A stretch of DNA of 64,000 nt from Litomosoides sigmodontis (taxonomy: Eukaryota; Nematoda; Chromadorea; Rhabditida; Onchocercidae): contig OY718804.1 of NCBI GenBank assembly GCA_963070105.1, positions 5,603,317-5,667,316 on the forward strand, given 5' to 3'. The notes under the pieces are model-generated. The model was not told the origin of the DNA and ran no database searches. It saw only the letters and a list, made by a program, of their open reading frames with translations. A program made the translations under genes and the position numbers. This document shows positions 38,003 through 53,306 of the stretch, piece after piece (the first letter of the stretch is position 1; every line of letters starts with the position of its first letter).

Positions 38003-40018
38003 AAAAAAATTGTCTTGTACAACATGATATATGCAGTAATTTACAGTGAAAGAGATGCAGCTCGCCTAAATGTATTACTGAATTGAAACACTGGTGATTC
38101 TCGAATGATGATGTCTTTCAAATTTTAATTAATAAAACATGTGCATTCCTGGTTTGTGGTTTTGCGAATGTGTTTGTCTCTGAGCAATAGACGAGCTAGT
38201 TTTGTTTATGGAGTTTTAAAGAATTCTTTTCGAAGTACGTTAGACAAGGAAGGAATCAGTATTAATGATGTGTAACGAATTGTTATGATAAATAAAATAC
38301 AGCTGAATCTTTTTCAAGGTAAAATTTTTGAATTTCAATTTTAATTTATGTGAAAAGGAAGGTAATCAATTTTGGGAAATTGAATCTGGACCTCAGTTAT
38401 GCTTTTCTTCTGGAAATTGTTTTATGCCATATGATAGCTTCATTATGCTTTAATGTACATAATTTGAAATCAATAATTGGTTCATTAATTGGCGTTTCTA
38501 ATTGTAACTATTTCACCTTTTTTGAATAGAATACATGGAGAGCCTCGAACTTGAGTCGGATTTGGTATAAAAGCTTATTGTACAGATGCAGTTTTTAATA
38601 TATGTTTTATAAAGCCTTATTTGAGCAAGCGTAGTATTTTACGTATAATTAAACTGTTGCTAAGATTACCGAAGAATATCGTTACTCCGGATATTAAATG
38701 TATGGTTATCCTTGTTTGACAATTCAGCGAATTGCCTTCGAAAGAGATTATATATAATGTTATTAATCATTCCATTTGTGGAATTTCAGGCACTTGAATG
38801 TGAAGTTTCTCTACAGATATTTAAGTGCATTTAATTAAATAATAAACGAGATAACTATTCAATTCGAAGATTTCCTGAGACTGCTTGCCATCTGTTGAGA
38901 TCATTTTAATTGTCCCAAATATCAGCCTTTGTTTGAGCTGAACAATTGAATCTTAATTGCGGAATTTCTAAATAAGACTTTACGTGCTTTTGTCCTAATT
39001 TAGTGATAAGCCATGATTGTTGGAAGTCCTTTTCGGGTGCGAAACTAAAAGAGAGATTGGCAGTACTTATCCAAAGATTTTATAACTGGAATGACGTTAT
39101 GCTCAACATCCACGAAGGTGCAGTAGGCTTAACTGCACACCGAAGTGTATATTTCATCATTATCTCTGTTGCATAAGCGACGCAGTTAACTTTTAATAAG
39201 AGGTAGCTATGCTTCAATATTGAGCACTTGAAACGCATAAATGCAAGAAATCAAAGTGAGGAAATAGCGAGAGATGTCTTAATTAGTTTATTCTCCACTA
39301 CTTAGCGTAAGTTTAGTAGGCATTCGCGAAGGCATCATTGGAGTTCTACGGCATGGCAATTCGTTGCTATGTCTATCAGTTCTTGCTCAGAACAAAATGA
39401 CACTAAAAGTAAAGTGAGCAGTGCTAAATGATACATAAAATTTAGTAACTTTGTCTACACGCGGAAGTTTCATCACTTTGTTACAAACGTTGTTCCGCTT
39501 AATCCATTACGCTTCAGAACTTTAACAGCTATTACTAATCAGTTCGACAGTGGAAATGATAATCTGTCTATTGATCGGGTAGGACGAGGTTTATCTAATT
39601 GAACTGATTCATGTTAATTCCGTGAATATAGGAAGATGATAAACAAGTTGGAGAATTGTTGACTTGTTCATTAGACATCGTCTTTGCATTTCGACTACAA
39701 GACGTCTTCTGCATCATCAGGTTCTTCATTTCTTTTTCTTTTGCTCCTCAAACATTTGCACAGCTGTTCTGCTTACATGAAAAGAACTTTATAGATTTTA
39801 ATGGAGCTTCATGAGGATTATCCCTCTTATCACTTATTACGGTTTCCTCAATTAATTTAACTTTCTCCAAGTCATCCTTCGTACTGTTGCTGTTGCCGTT
39901 GCAATGCATTGTTTTCAGTTACTTCCATTTCGAAAGTAACGAAGGTTCAATAATATTGTGATGAATTTTTGAACTTGTAGTCAATGTTCCGTTTTCACTG
40001 AATCAGCTTTTAATTCAG
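38003..40018. other. Intergenic region
   Basis: klp-20 3' UTR with AATAAA at 38131, then AT-rich sequence with no gene recognised. The first exon(s) of the next gene, which should encode a signal peptide, may lie near the right end. Confidence 0.5.
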
Positions 40019-40019
40019 A

Positions 40020-42237
40020 TTGCAGGAGTGTACTGTTAGGAAAATGCGCATTTTCGGAATTGCTCCTGAGTTACGCAATCACCGGCTCATGAAAGTCGGT
40101 TTCTGGGGTGACCAACTGTATGTTTCGCCATGCTGTGCTGATCGTATCCAGATATGGTCCATTCATTCATTTATACCGAATTCTTGGTCAAAGCTATTCG
40201 ATTTTCCGCTAATCCAGCTCTTCTATTCATTTTACGCCGTATCACCCAACGATCCATATATTTACGCTCTTGTCGTCGCACTATTCGTAAGTTGTGTTGT
40301 GAACATAAGGCTGTGCGTGGATATAAAAGTCGTAGGAAATTCATTCTTCAAATTAGGCGACGCAAAACATATGATGTGAACAAGAGCTGCAAAGAAGGTA
40401 TTAAGTATTTAAAAACAAGTAATTGACTTTTAGAACATGACTGCGTTTACAATGGTCTAATAGTTTGACTTATATGTTAGGATAGAGTTTGTCATGTGTG
40501 ATTTCACTTGATGGTTATTTACAGGATTGTGACGTACCGCGAATATCGGTATTACGAATATACATGGATAGCGGTGCTTATGATGTATTTAACTTGGACG
40601 AAGTGTCTGGGGACGAATTTGGGGATAAAGTTTTTTTGGAGAATATCGTGCTTGGCTGTGGAAAGCAGCTTTATATGTATGAAAGAAGTGTTGTAATGGG
40701 ACCAATTCCGTTCTGGAAAATAATGCTTCTAGAGGTTTAAATTTCAAGAACTGATTTTAACTTCATCAAAAATTTGCTACTTTGAAGGTTCTTGTTTCAG
40801 GACAGTATGACTTTTGTAATCGTAAATGAAACAATTGGTGCAAGTGAAAATGAGGATAGGTGTAGTCGTTTTCCTATTGTTTTGGATGGTGATAAAAGGA
40901 GAGTATTTAAGCTACAGGATAATCACAATATTGTTGTTTATGATGGGGAAAAGAATTGCTGGGCTACCTATCCACCATCATCAGATACACCTACTGATGT
41001 TAGTTTTTGAACTTTTGCAAACAGTTGAAGGAAAACACAAATTCTAAAGTTTACATGTCTACTTATTGATTCGTATAGATTTTGTGAATAGCGCTCATAA
41101 TAACGTCACCTGCTGATTTCATAGTCGCTATTAACAGCTTTCATTAATTATTTAAACTTCCAACCAAAATCAATTTCTTTTTTACTTAAATTTTTAATCA
41201 AAACAATGTTATCTACAGTTGAATCTACTGCGAGTTAGAAGTATCAGTGAAACGTACGGACTAACAGTTCATCGAATAGGAGCTGTTGAATCACCTCTTA
41301 CTTTCTACGTCAGTGAAGGTATCTGTATTGCAAAGGTGTCTTTTGTTCATTTCTTTACAAAATTTTGTCTTATTCTAGTTATATAATTATATGATACATA
41401 ACTTATGCCATGGCATGTCAAGAAATTGATGGTTGAAAATTTCTTTAGTAAAGAAAAACTCTGCGTCATTTTTTAGGTCTTCCTTAACGCGTATCATGCC
41501 TTCTATCATATCATATTTGATGTTGAACGAAAAGTTTATCGTGTAATGCCAGCTGGTAAATATCGTCTCCCCATGCACATTCAATTGCGATTCTACGGGG
41601 TATCGCTTCTTCTAATTCACTATTGTAGTGATATCTTTTTTGTAATTAATACTTATTGTTAGTACAGAAATGTTTCACTAACTTTAAACAAAATGTACTG
41701 CCCTGAAATATGAAAATATGCATATAACTGTGCATAGAATGCGCAATACAGTTGTATTTGGTACATACGCAAATGAGGATTGGGATACAAGCTTAAATGA
41801 TTCTGCTTTCGACTGCAGACTCAATTTATCTAGATCCAAATTGATGAGAACAAAGTTTCTGTAGGCTTGTTCGAAAACACAGTTCGCATTCATATGTTCC
41901 ACTGGCATAGCATTTGTTCCTCTCGAACCAGCAACTTTACGACAATTGTCATTTCTGGCAGTACAAAGACAGCATTGCAAAATTGTTAGTGGCATATGGC
42001 ATGGTGGAATCTCCGAACAAATGATTAAAGCTAGCTGTGCGTATAGTGCAACTCGAGAACTTCTGTAATCAAACGTTATTCATTGTAAGTCAACGTTTTT
42101 CAATGTTTGGGATAATTTTGTCTTTTATAATCTCTTTTCTCCTTTTTTGAGAAGATCAGCTTATTACATTATGTGGTGCAACTGCTATTGTAACACTTGT
42201 AGTTGCTGCTATCGTTATTAATTACTGTAATCGTTAA
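40020..42237 (+). CDS. Unrecognised beta-rich type I membrane protein
   Basis: Seven exons keep phase: 40020-40286, 40525-40734, 40801-40998, 41219-41335, 41477-41599, 41834-41984, 42155-42237; at least 382 residues. The first begins inside the protein after an acceptor (TTAATTCAG), so the N-terminus is missing. The body alternates beta-strand-like stretches with charged turns (GDQLYVSPCCADRIQIWSI; VPRISVLRIYMDSGAYDVF; RVFKLQDNHNIVVYDG; YHIIFDVERKVYRVMPAG), suggesting a propeller-like ectodomain. The last exon is one membrane segment, CGATAIVTLVVAAIVINY, ending CNR-stop. No family recognised; a DSG triplet recalls aspartic proteases, but the rest does not fit. A 103-codon minus-strand ORF at 41684-41995 is its antisense shadow. 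Confidence 0.6.
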
Positions 42238-43294
42238 ATTAATCTTTATATGCATTAACGTTCTGCATATAACATCACAAATTTAAAGTATCAGTTTACT
42301 TTTTTTTGCAATTCCTTCTAAAAAAAAAATTTACTAACTGAAAAGTGTTATTTCAGTTGCCTCTAGCACATCGCAGTGGTATTCAATTTGCGGAAAAGAG
42401 TGGTGAAGAAAATGTCGCTAAGCAAATGCTCATTATTTTGTTGCTTTTCATCAGTTTCGTTTTATTATGAATGATATTAGTGAATAAGTAGATACCTAAT
42501 AACTAATAGCATATGTATTTTTGTACAGTAGAGCAATTTTTTCTGTAGTCTGTTACCAAGAAAGTAACAACTTCGTTTATGAGGGAGGTGGTGATGAATC
42601 AGAATAGAAGGAAGGAGAGAATCCAAAAAAAAAGAATTTTTAGTTCAGAACGTTCATGTCTGTGCAATTTCACTGGATCGAAGGACAGTTAGTTTATTCT
42701 TTTTGCTGTAACGTATCTTTCAATTTTCAATAATTTATTAAACTTGGAGGAAGAGTGAAATATTGATCAGTCCTTTCCTGTTATCTTTCGTGAGTTAGTC
42801 CTTTAATGCGATGCTTATCCACGAAGTTTGTTATAGAACTTATCTTGGTCATATTTAGATGTTTCCTATTTATGTACAAGCGGTCAGTAAATAGTCCAGA
42901 TTTTCTATGGTAATCAACTTACTCTTCCTGATGGTTAACTGAAGCGGTTTCGACTCTTGTCATTTTATGATTGATGTTAAATTCTAATATTAAAGAAAAA
43001 TTTGTCTTTAATAAAAGGCATATGTGTTTTCACTGAACTTCAATAGAGAGTTTGTAGAGAGAGCTCTTTGCATCTATTTCTTTTCAATCTATTATATGTG
43101 ATGAAAATTTTGAGTGTGTCGTCTATCGGACATTGTTTTGGTTCCTTTAATGAAACTGTATCGAAATACCCGTGAACAGATAGTAACAAAAAACGAGTAA
43201 CAGAATTTTAAGATTTCTGACTGCATTATTTTTATTCTTCGATTTCAATTCTTCAGTAATTGAAGTAATCTTTATAATTATAGTGAACTTTCCG
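42238..43294. other. Intergenic region
   Basis: AT-rich spacer between the orphan membrane protein and pst-2; no gene recognised. TATAATTATAG at 43273-43283 is the likely trans-splice acceptor of pst-2, 11 nt before its ATG. Confidence 0.5.
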
Positions 43295-46200
43295 ATGCAT
43301 TCCTCGACGTGTTCTTTTGCAACATCACGACGACTGCTACCTTTTAGCGACAAAGATATTCCAAAGCATGAATCAGTAGAGTGGAATGAAAAAGTTAAGC
43401 TGTTCGGAATTGGTATCACACCAAGGTTGTCATCGACTTTTATTTTCCTATTATTGCACGGAAAAGGAATACTCATTGTTCATTTCAGATCTAAAAGGAT
43501 GCAATTTATTGTGCTTTGTTGTGCAGTGTTCGTCTTTTATGTAACTTATGGTTTTATCCAGGTTCGTTATTGAATTCTTTTCTCTTTGTATTTCTTTATT
43601 CTTGAATTTAAGTTTTTCCTGAGTTATATCCCTGAATCTAAAGGGACCATCTTTCACATATTTAAGTTATTGTTTTTTTTAGGAATTACTGTTTAAAGTG
43701 GATGGTATGGAATCATATGGATGGCATTTAACACTGATTCAATTTCTGATGTATTCGATAACGGCGTCATTAGAAAGTTTTTATTGCTCTGTGATGAATC
43801 GGCGGTAAGCTATGATATCTCTTGCATTCGCGCTCATACTGATGATTATTGGGAGGGGGCGGGGGAGAGGAGAGGAGGAGCGGGGGGGGGGAGGAAAGAG
43901 AGTGGAGGAAGCGATGAGTTATTTGAAAAATCCATTACAGTTTTCCACTACGATGGATCAGCTAATAGAAAAACCACTAGTTAATAGTTCTTGGAGTTGT
44001 CGCTGATGAAGGATCGGGATAGATTATGACAACTAGTCTCATTTAACGTTACAACCAGGCCTGATCCTTTATTAGTAGCGTGTCGTCCTCATTACATATG
44101 GAAGTACTGTAGAGAAGTGATCTGAATGAATATCTGTCATCAAATCATCCCTTTAATCCTTCCCAGCTATTAAGCTATTCGTGATTGTTTTATGTTTGAA
44201 GGAAACGTTTTTTAATATGCAATTGGCTAATGTCGATTTTTTTTCACCAATAAAAATTGTCTGAATTCTTTCAAAAATTGTAAAGGTTTATCCTTAATCC
44301 TTAAAGTTTTATGTGGTAAAATCTGAAGAAATACAATCACTCGTAAGTCTTAATGAAAATTGTGTCTATTTATTTTGATTAATTTTTTTACTTTTCGTGT
44401 TTTGTTGGACATAAAAATAAATAGCTGGAATCATTGGTTATACTATCCCTATTAAAATACTGATTAATTAAACTTATTTTTTGCCCTTAATACGTGGTAG
44501 AAATGGTATACTTCTTCGATGTTTAGATACTATTTTTTTTCTTTTTTATTTAGGTTATGTACAATCTTTATCAAGCGTTGAATAACGTCTGATATTTACA
44601 GAAGGATTCCAATACACATTCATTTACAAATAGCGACACTTACGGTGGGCACGATAGGTTTCTCAAATGTTGCTGTGGGTTATTTGAATTATCCGACCCA
44701 ATTAATTTTTAAGTGTTGCAAATTAATACCTGTTTTAGTCGGTGGAATCATTATTCAAGGTTAAATTTGTTGAATCAAAATTTTGAGTTAACCTGATCTT
44801 GTTAGATAGAGAATTATGAAAGCGTTACTGTAATATAACAGGTTATAAACAATGGGATTGGATGATCTTATGTATAATGTCTGTTTCAGGGAAGCAGTAT
44901 TCATGCATCGATTTTGCAGCAGCATGCATCATGAGTTTCGGTCTTATTGTTTTTATCTTAGGTGATGGTGCAGTATCTCTAATGTTTAATCCGTTTGGGT
45001 ATGGGATGATTTCAATTGCCTTACTTTTTGACGCAGTAATTGGTAACATTCAGGAGAAATCATTGCGTACTTACAAAGCTACCGCTAATGAAATGGTTAA
45101 TCATTTTTGTTTACGTTTTACCATTACCCACAAAATTGGACGTGTTCATTTATACAATAGTCATAAATTCGAGACATTACAGAATTGTAATTCCGGAGGT
45201 TTAGATGAAAGGAAAAAGTGGCTCATATTGGTAATTATATCTAGCCGAAATGCTTAATTTGCTAATGTTATGGCGAAGGTTAATGCATAATGATGTTTTG
45301 AATATATCTCATCCGTAATAAACCATATCGTGAAAGCAGTCGGTTTAATCTACTAGTGATTACTCGAAATTGATGATTAACTTAGGAAATTAGGAAAGTT
45401 TAGGTCTGTAATTTCAAGCAACTCGCTGATATCGCCGGATAGAGTGGATAACAAAACAAAATTTTTTTTTTCCAATGGCTCTATTATGGTTAATTTATCA
45501 ATGAGGAAAATGTAAAGAAAATGGACTGTAGTTTGTGCACAGAGCCACGAAGGAAAACTTGAACCGCAAAGACTGTGTAAAGAATATGTAGTAGTCCATA
45601 TTAATTTCTACAATGTTGAGTTTAATTTCTGATGATTGCTGTGAAAATAAAACAACAAGACTGAATTTTTCAGATTCTGTATTCATACTCGATTGGATTT
45701 GTGTATATTTTATTGGGATTGATGATTTACGGCAATTTTCTGGACGGGTTCTACTTTTTCTCTAAGGTTACTTATTTTTTTCTAGCACCTTTTAAATTAT
45801 TTCCAAACAATGAATGAATGTAGAATAATGTTATATTAAGGAAAAAACTTATTGATTTTCAAGAAAAAAATTTCTCAGATTTAGAAGCTTACACAGCATT
45901 TTATATGACGGTGTGAATAGATAAAGTAAATAGTATCGATATGCCATGTTTCCCTAAAGATAAGGCCTAATCGGAAAATAAGCTCGTAATTTTTCAAAAT
46001 ACTGGTGCTGAAAGATCAGTTCGTTAGCCTTTACAACATATGACTCTATTATTATAAAATGATAACATATAATTAAATTGAAGCAAGTATTAAATTGCAA
46101 TTTCTGATCATGCATATGCATGGCGGTTTGGATAAGGTAAATATTTGCACAGGGAAATTTAGACCTAATATGTCTTGTGAAACACAGCTCGAAATTACTT

Positions 46201-46657
46201 ACTTGCCAGAAAAAATTCGGCAGACCACTCATATAGCCTTTATTTCTTCGCCTTTCCTCTTATTTCATTTTGAGAAAATTCCTCAATCATCAAGTATTAA
46301 TATGAAAATTTTCAGCATCCACTGCAGACATATGGTTACGGTATACTGTTTTCCATATCCGGTTACCTCGGTGTTAATGCAGTACTATCTTTAGTACGCA
46401 CTCAAGGAGCACTTACTGCCGTTACCGTAACAACTGTTCGGAAAGCAATTACGATTACTCTGTCATTTCTGTTCTTTTCAAAACCATTTGTAATCCACTA
46501 CTTATGGGGTGGCCTATTAATAGTAATAGCTATTTATCTTAATCTTTATAGTAAGAATCGTTCAAGGTGGAAATTACTTGTTAAGGACTTCATTCAACAT
46601 TTACGTGCTACATATAATAAAAAATACATCAAACTTCGTCCTATCGATTCCATCTGA
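43295..46657 (+). CDS. pst-2: PAPS transporter (SLC35B3 type)
   Basis: Multi-pass Golgi carrier that brings the sulfate donor 3'-phosphoadenosine 5'-phosphosulfate into the lumen for proteoglycan and glycan sulfation. Exons 43295-43425, 43489-43561, 43683-43804, 44602-44759, 44890-45095, 45674-45766, 46316-46657 join in phase, 374 residues. Hallmarks against human SLC35B3: YGWHLTLIQFLMYSI, VGYLNYPTQLIFKCCKLIPV, IIQGKQYSCIDFAAACIMS, DAVIGNIQEKSL, ILYSYSIGFVYILLGL, VTVTTVRKAITITLSFLFFS. About ten hydrophobic segments. AATAAA at 46779-46784. Identity is sure; SLC35B3 fits better than SLC35B2. Confidence 0.93.
43851..43912 (+). repeat. pst-2: G-rich purine tract (possible G-quadruplex)
   Basis: Almost pure purine run in pst-2 intron 3 with G5, G4-5 and G10 blocks separated by short spacers, in otherwise AT-rich DNA. 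Several G-runs of three or more within 60 nt fit quadruplex formation in the transcript. Confidence 0.8.
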
Positions 46658-46826
46658 ATTTCTTGTTCATGGAAATGTTGATTCAAACTGGAACTTTTAT
46701 TAAAGATTTCATCCAGCACCAACATCACGCACACATCATATCTCGTTGTCTGTACAGTAACGTCATATATGTTTATGCAATAAATGGAAATATTGATTTT
46801 ACTAAACATTAATATATCCCCTTAGA

Positions 46827-46888
46827 TTAACTTATTTACTAAGGATGATGACACATTAACTTTCCTAGTAAATAAGTTAATGTGTCAT
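46827..46888. repeat. Two overlapping perfect 15-bp inverted repeats
   Basis: TTAACTTATTTACTA (46827-46841) pairs with 46866-46880, and ATGACACATTAACTT (46848-46862) pairs with 46874-46888. The right arms share seven bases, so the two stems exclude each other. The element sits 170 bp past the pst-2 stop in the gap between two convergent genes. Confidence 0.9.
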
Positions 46889-47588
46889 TCAGTTCATTTC
46901 AGCCATTTGTGGTAGGTGACGGTAACCTAGCCAAAACAGCCCTAACATCAACTGTTATTCGAAGGATTGGATGAAGTCTATCAGAAAAAACAATCTTTCT
47001 CAGATACTTTAGACGTAGGAGCGTTTCAAAACCACCACTTTCATAATATACTGTTTGCCGTATTATACTTTTTGTGCAATAGAAATACACTTAAACACCT
47101 TACAAGAAATGATAATGAATAGGAGCATTAGAATGCTTTACAGGAACCCGATCAAACAAGTTTGTTCAGCTACAAATATACCTTAATTCTTAATATACGA
47201 AAGGCATGGATATGTCGAAAGTTTTGTTTAGCACATAGGTACACTATTACTAAGTTTCCGATATTTCAACAAAACAAAGTAACAAAACGCAGAACTGAGT
47301 TGAATCATTATAGAAAGCTTTAAAAAGAGACTTCTCTCCATCATGTTGGAAGCAAGTCTTTAATGTAATATAGAACTCAACGTTCATTAAACATGTACAA
47401 AAGACGTAGACCTCGAATTTCCTCTTATTCTCTTTTTCTTTTGTACACAGAATAATAAGGTGGAAACGTATTGGAAGCAGAACTTCCCATTTACATTTAT
47501 CGTATCTATTGGTATATAATAAAATATAAGCAATAAATTTGCAACACATATATTGAGAATAATATTGCAAAGCGGTAGTGAAACTAAT
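46889..47588. other. Spacer between convergent genes
   Basis: 3' flanks of pst-2 (+) and rcn-1 (-). The minus-strand ORFs at 46899-47090 and 47250-47570 have no recognisable domain. Confidence 0.5.
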
Positions 47589-49107
47589 TTAGGTGTATTC
47601 TTTCCTTACAGATCGAGGTGTGCTCGGTGGTCGTGGGGTTTTAGGCATCATTGACTGATTGGGCATAATATTCCCTTCCTCGTTTGCTGGATGTATCACA
47701 ACTTTCGGTTTATCTTCATCACCTTCGTACACCTAAAAACATTATTATTATTAGCTCATTCATTTCGACATGTGCCATAATCCTAAGTAATTCAGCTAGC
47801 AACCGAAATGGATTTTTGAAGCATCATCAACAAGGAAAGATAAAAACAAGCCTCGAAAGTCTCATCGACAGTAAGTGCAGCAAGTTTTGCCATTAGGTCA
47901 AAATTACATACAACCGGAGCCATTTCGTGACTTTGTTCCCAACCAACCGGTGGTGAAGCTGGTGGTGAGATTAAAAATTGTTTCTCCAGCGGTGGTAATT
48001 TCAATAACCCATCATCAGATGCATCTCGCAACCGAATTTTCTATAAAAATAAAACAGTCTAGAATCCAGCGAAAAATTTTCAAATTGATTCATGGAGTAA
48101 CAAAATATGTACCAGAGAAGCATAAGTGATATAAAACCTAGTTACAGCGGGGTGTAATACAAAAGATTAAACGTCTCATTACAGAGTCTGAAAAAGAATT
48201 AAACTTTCAAAAAAAGCTACTTCAACATTTGTTTTATGGAAATATACAAACGGTAATGGCTACGTAGTGTCATCCATATTTTTCCATATTAAAGCGAATT
48301 AAGAGGGCATTTCCACGCCATGATAATACGACTAGGTCGATAAAAATGTTTATGTCAATAGTAGGAAATACGTTCAAAACCGCCATCTAATGGCTTGTGA
48401 ATTCAACAAACAAAATTAGTACCTGGGCGAAAAATGATTTTAAAATGGTTCCATTGAATGATAAATGTTGAGTGAGTAACTTTGCAGCGGTTGCACTTTC
48501 TGGTTTTTCAAAAGTAATTCGAACTCGCCGAAAACTTCGCAGAAAGTCGAACCGACAATCAGATTCGATTTGAGTAAACAAGTCCGAGAAATTAGCCTTC
48601 TGTTCGTCGACCGAAAAAACCTGCAGCACTCTTGAATTACGACAGAGAAAGGAAATTAAAAAAAAAGCTCCATTTAAAATAATGAATGTGCTACTGACTT
48701 CCATCGGAAGTGGCAATTAATGTACACATGAGATTATTACCTTAACTCACAAAATTTTGCAGGATTTCTTGAAACCAAAACGTGCAGAATTTCTTATATG
48801 AAGGCATGAAAATCAAATAAACATCAGATGGTGGAAACTATCAAGTTTTCTTTCAAGTTTTCGATACTAAATTACTGTTCCAGAAAACTGCATAGTCAGC
48901 ATTTCGTTCTTTTCTGATCCGCTTGTAATGAGCAACTCTAACAGAAAGCGATTCAAGAAGAAACAGTATTTCAGTATTTCAGCGTTAAACTTCTAGATAA
49001 TGAAAAAAATAAACCTCAATTGGTACATTGGTGACGATAATTGCATCCGGCAAATCTTTCTCGCATGCGATACTCTGTAGTTTCTCATTCACATCATCGG
49101 AAAGCAT
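47589..49107 (-). CDS. rcn-1: Calcipressin / regulator of calcineurin
   Basis: Binds and modulates the phosphatase calcineurin. Exons 49107-49015, 48620-48423, 48040-47852, 47732-47589 encode 207 residues. The RNP-like domain has DAIIVTNVPIE, VDEQKANFSDLFTQIESDC and RSFRRVRITFEKPESATAAK. The signature FLISPPASPPVGWEQ follows, with the phosphorylatable SP repeat of all RCANs, then PKVVIHP (docking-like PxIxIT region) and a Pro-rich end, KTPRPPSTPRSVRKEYT. The ATG follows a GTTCATAG acceptor. The junction between exons 3 and 4 requires a GC-AG intron (GAG|GC at 47851) to keep the best frame; a canonical alternative changes three residues. It runs convergent to pst-2. Confidence 0.93.
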
Positions 49108-50427
49108 TTCAAATTAACCCTATGAACGTGATATATGCGTCGTTATTTCCCTTTTCATCTATTCCTTCTGAAAAGCCTGAAAAGATACTTAGCATAAGAA
49201 TGGTCATGCAATTCATAGAAAGTTCGCGGAAACGAACTTTACAGAAAAGTGGCCGCTCATTTTTACATCTTTTCTTCAACTTCACTGTTTTGCACCTCAT
49301 TTGAAATAACCCAGGACGTCAGACATACTGTTGGGTTCGATTCAAATTCCGTTATGCATTTTCCGTTAAATTCCTTTAAAGCAAGATCTAATTCCTTCTC
49401 ACATTTCATTTCTCAAAATATGAATTTTTGAAACTAAAAATCCATTGGAAAAGACTTTTGCAGGAAATCTTATTAGCGCAATTGCGCTGTTTCCTAGTGA
49501 AGTTGGTGAGGAAGGAAAAAGAATCGGTCGTCACTGAGTGATGGCATTGGCGACCGATGTTCAGTCTCTATGATGCGGCTGGAAATCTTCCCACGAATTA
49601 CCAGTTCATAGTAATGCAAATGAATCGGCGGCTCTAAGAACTGATAGGCGCAACCTCACGCTTTGCGTCAATTTAAAGTCGAAGGAGGAGATGGCGCAGT
49701 GAACGGGGAAGCAACTTTACTTCCAGCTAAGGGGCCGGCCGCAGTGCACAAAATGAAATGCGTTACTGACTGCAGCAGCCAGCTAACTGCGTCATAACGA
49801 GGAGAGGCAGGCATGTCCTCCGCAGACGCATATATGTCGCTGCAGTGTGTCAATACGGCGCCCATGTGAGGAGGAATAAGGCTTTGAAGTGACGTAGACA
49901 ATCTTGAGGATCACTTCTGTAGGTTACTTCGTGAAAATTGGACTCAGCGGTCAGTGCTTTGCTTTGAACTGACTTTTATGGACTGTGGAGAGCCCAGAAA
50001 ATCCATTTTAAAAGCAAAGAAAGTCGTTGTTGCAGAAATTCTCTCTTCGGCTCCTTGAAATCTACTCTGTCTTGGTGGTTCAGTAAGGTATTCATTTAGA
50101 AAATGGTCTTCTATGCTTTGTAATAATTTATCCACAAAGGATGACATCGATGTTTCAACAGTTGCGTCTAGTCTTTACGTCGGAGGCTTTCTCCGACGTA
50201 TACTTTAATAAGTGGAACGGTCAAGCTCTTACTGCTTTTCTACTCTCAGTTACCGGCTGTGTTCACAAGAGAAGCAAACTGATAGAAATCATTTACGAAA
50301 TTGAGTTAGGTTGTCACTTTAATGACAATTACAAATAATGAACCTGTAGATTTTTAATCATATTTACTAAATTCCAAATTGAAAACTCCTCAACAGGTAT
50401 TCTTACAAAGCAAAGAGTAAAATCAGA
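49108..50427. other. Upstream region of rcn-1
   Basis: Between rcn-1 and the collagen-like gene, both on the minus strand. It is partly GC-richer (49650-49900). An open minus-strand frame at 50147-49944 (MSSFVDKLLQSIEDHFLNEY...) is protein-like and could be a small gene or a distal rcn-1 exon, but has no donor that I could join. Confidence 0.4.

Positions 50428-53306
<2,879 letters not shown>

Noticed and set aside
40154..40426. 90-codon Arg/Lys-rich ORF
   Set aside because: Overlaps the phase-consistent exon 40020-40286 in another frame; its end does not join the next exon in phase.
41684..41995. 103-codon minus-strand ORF with Cys-rich start
   Set aside because: It is antisense to a phase-consistent exon (41834-41984) of the plus-strand membrane-protein gene and has no splice signals of its own.
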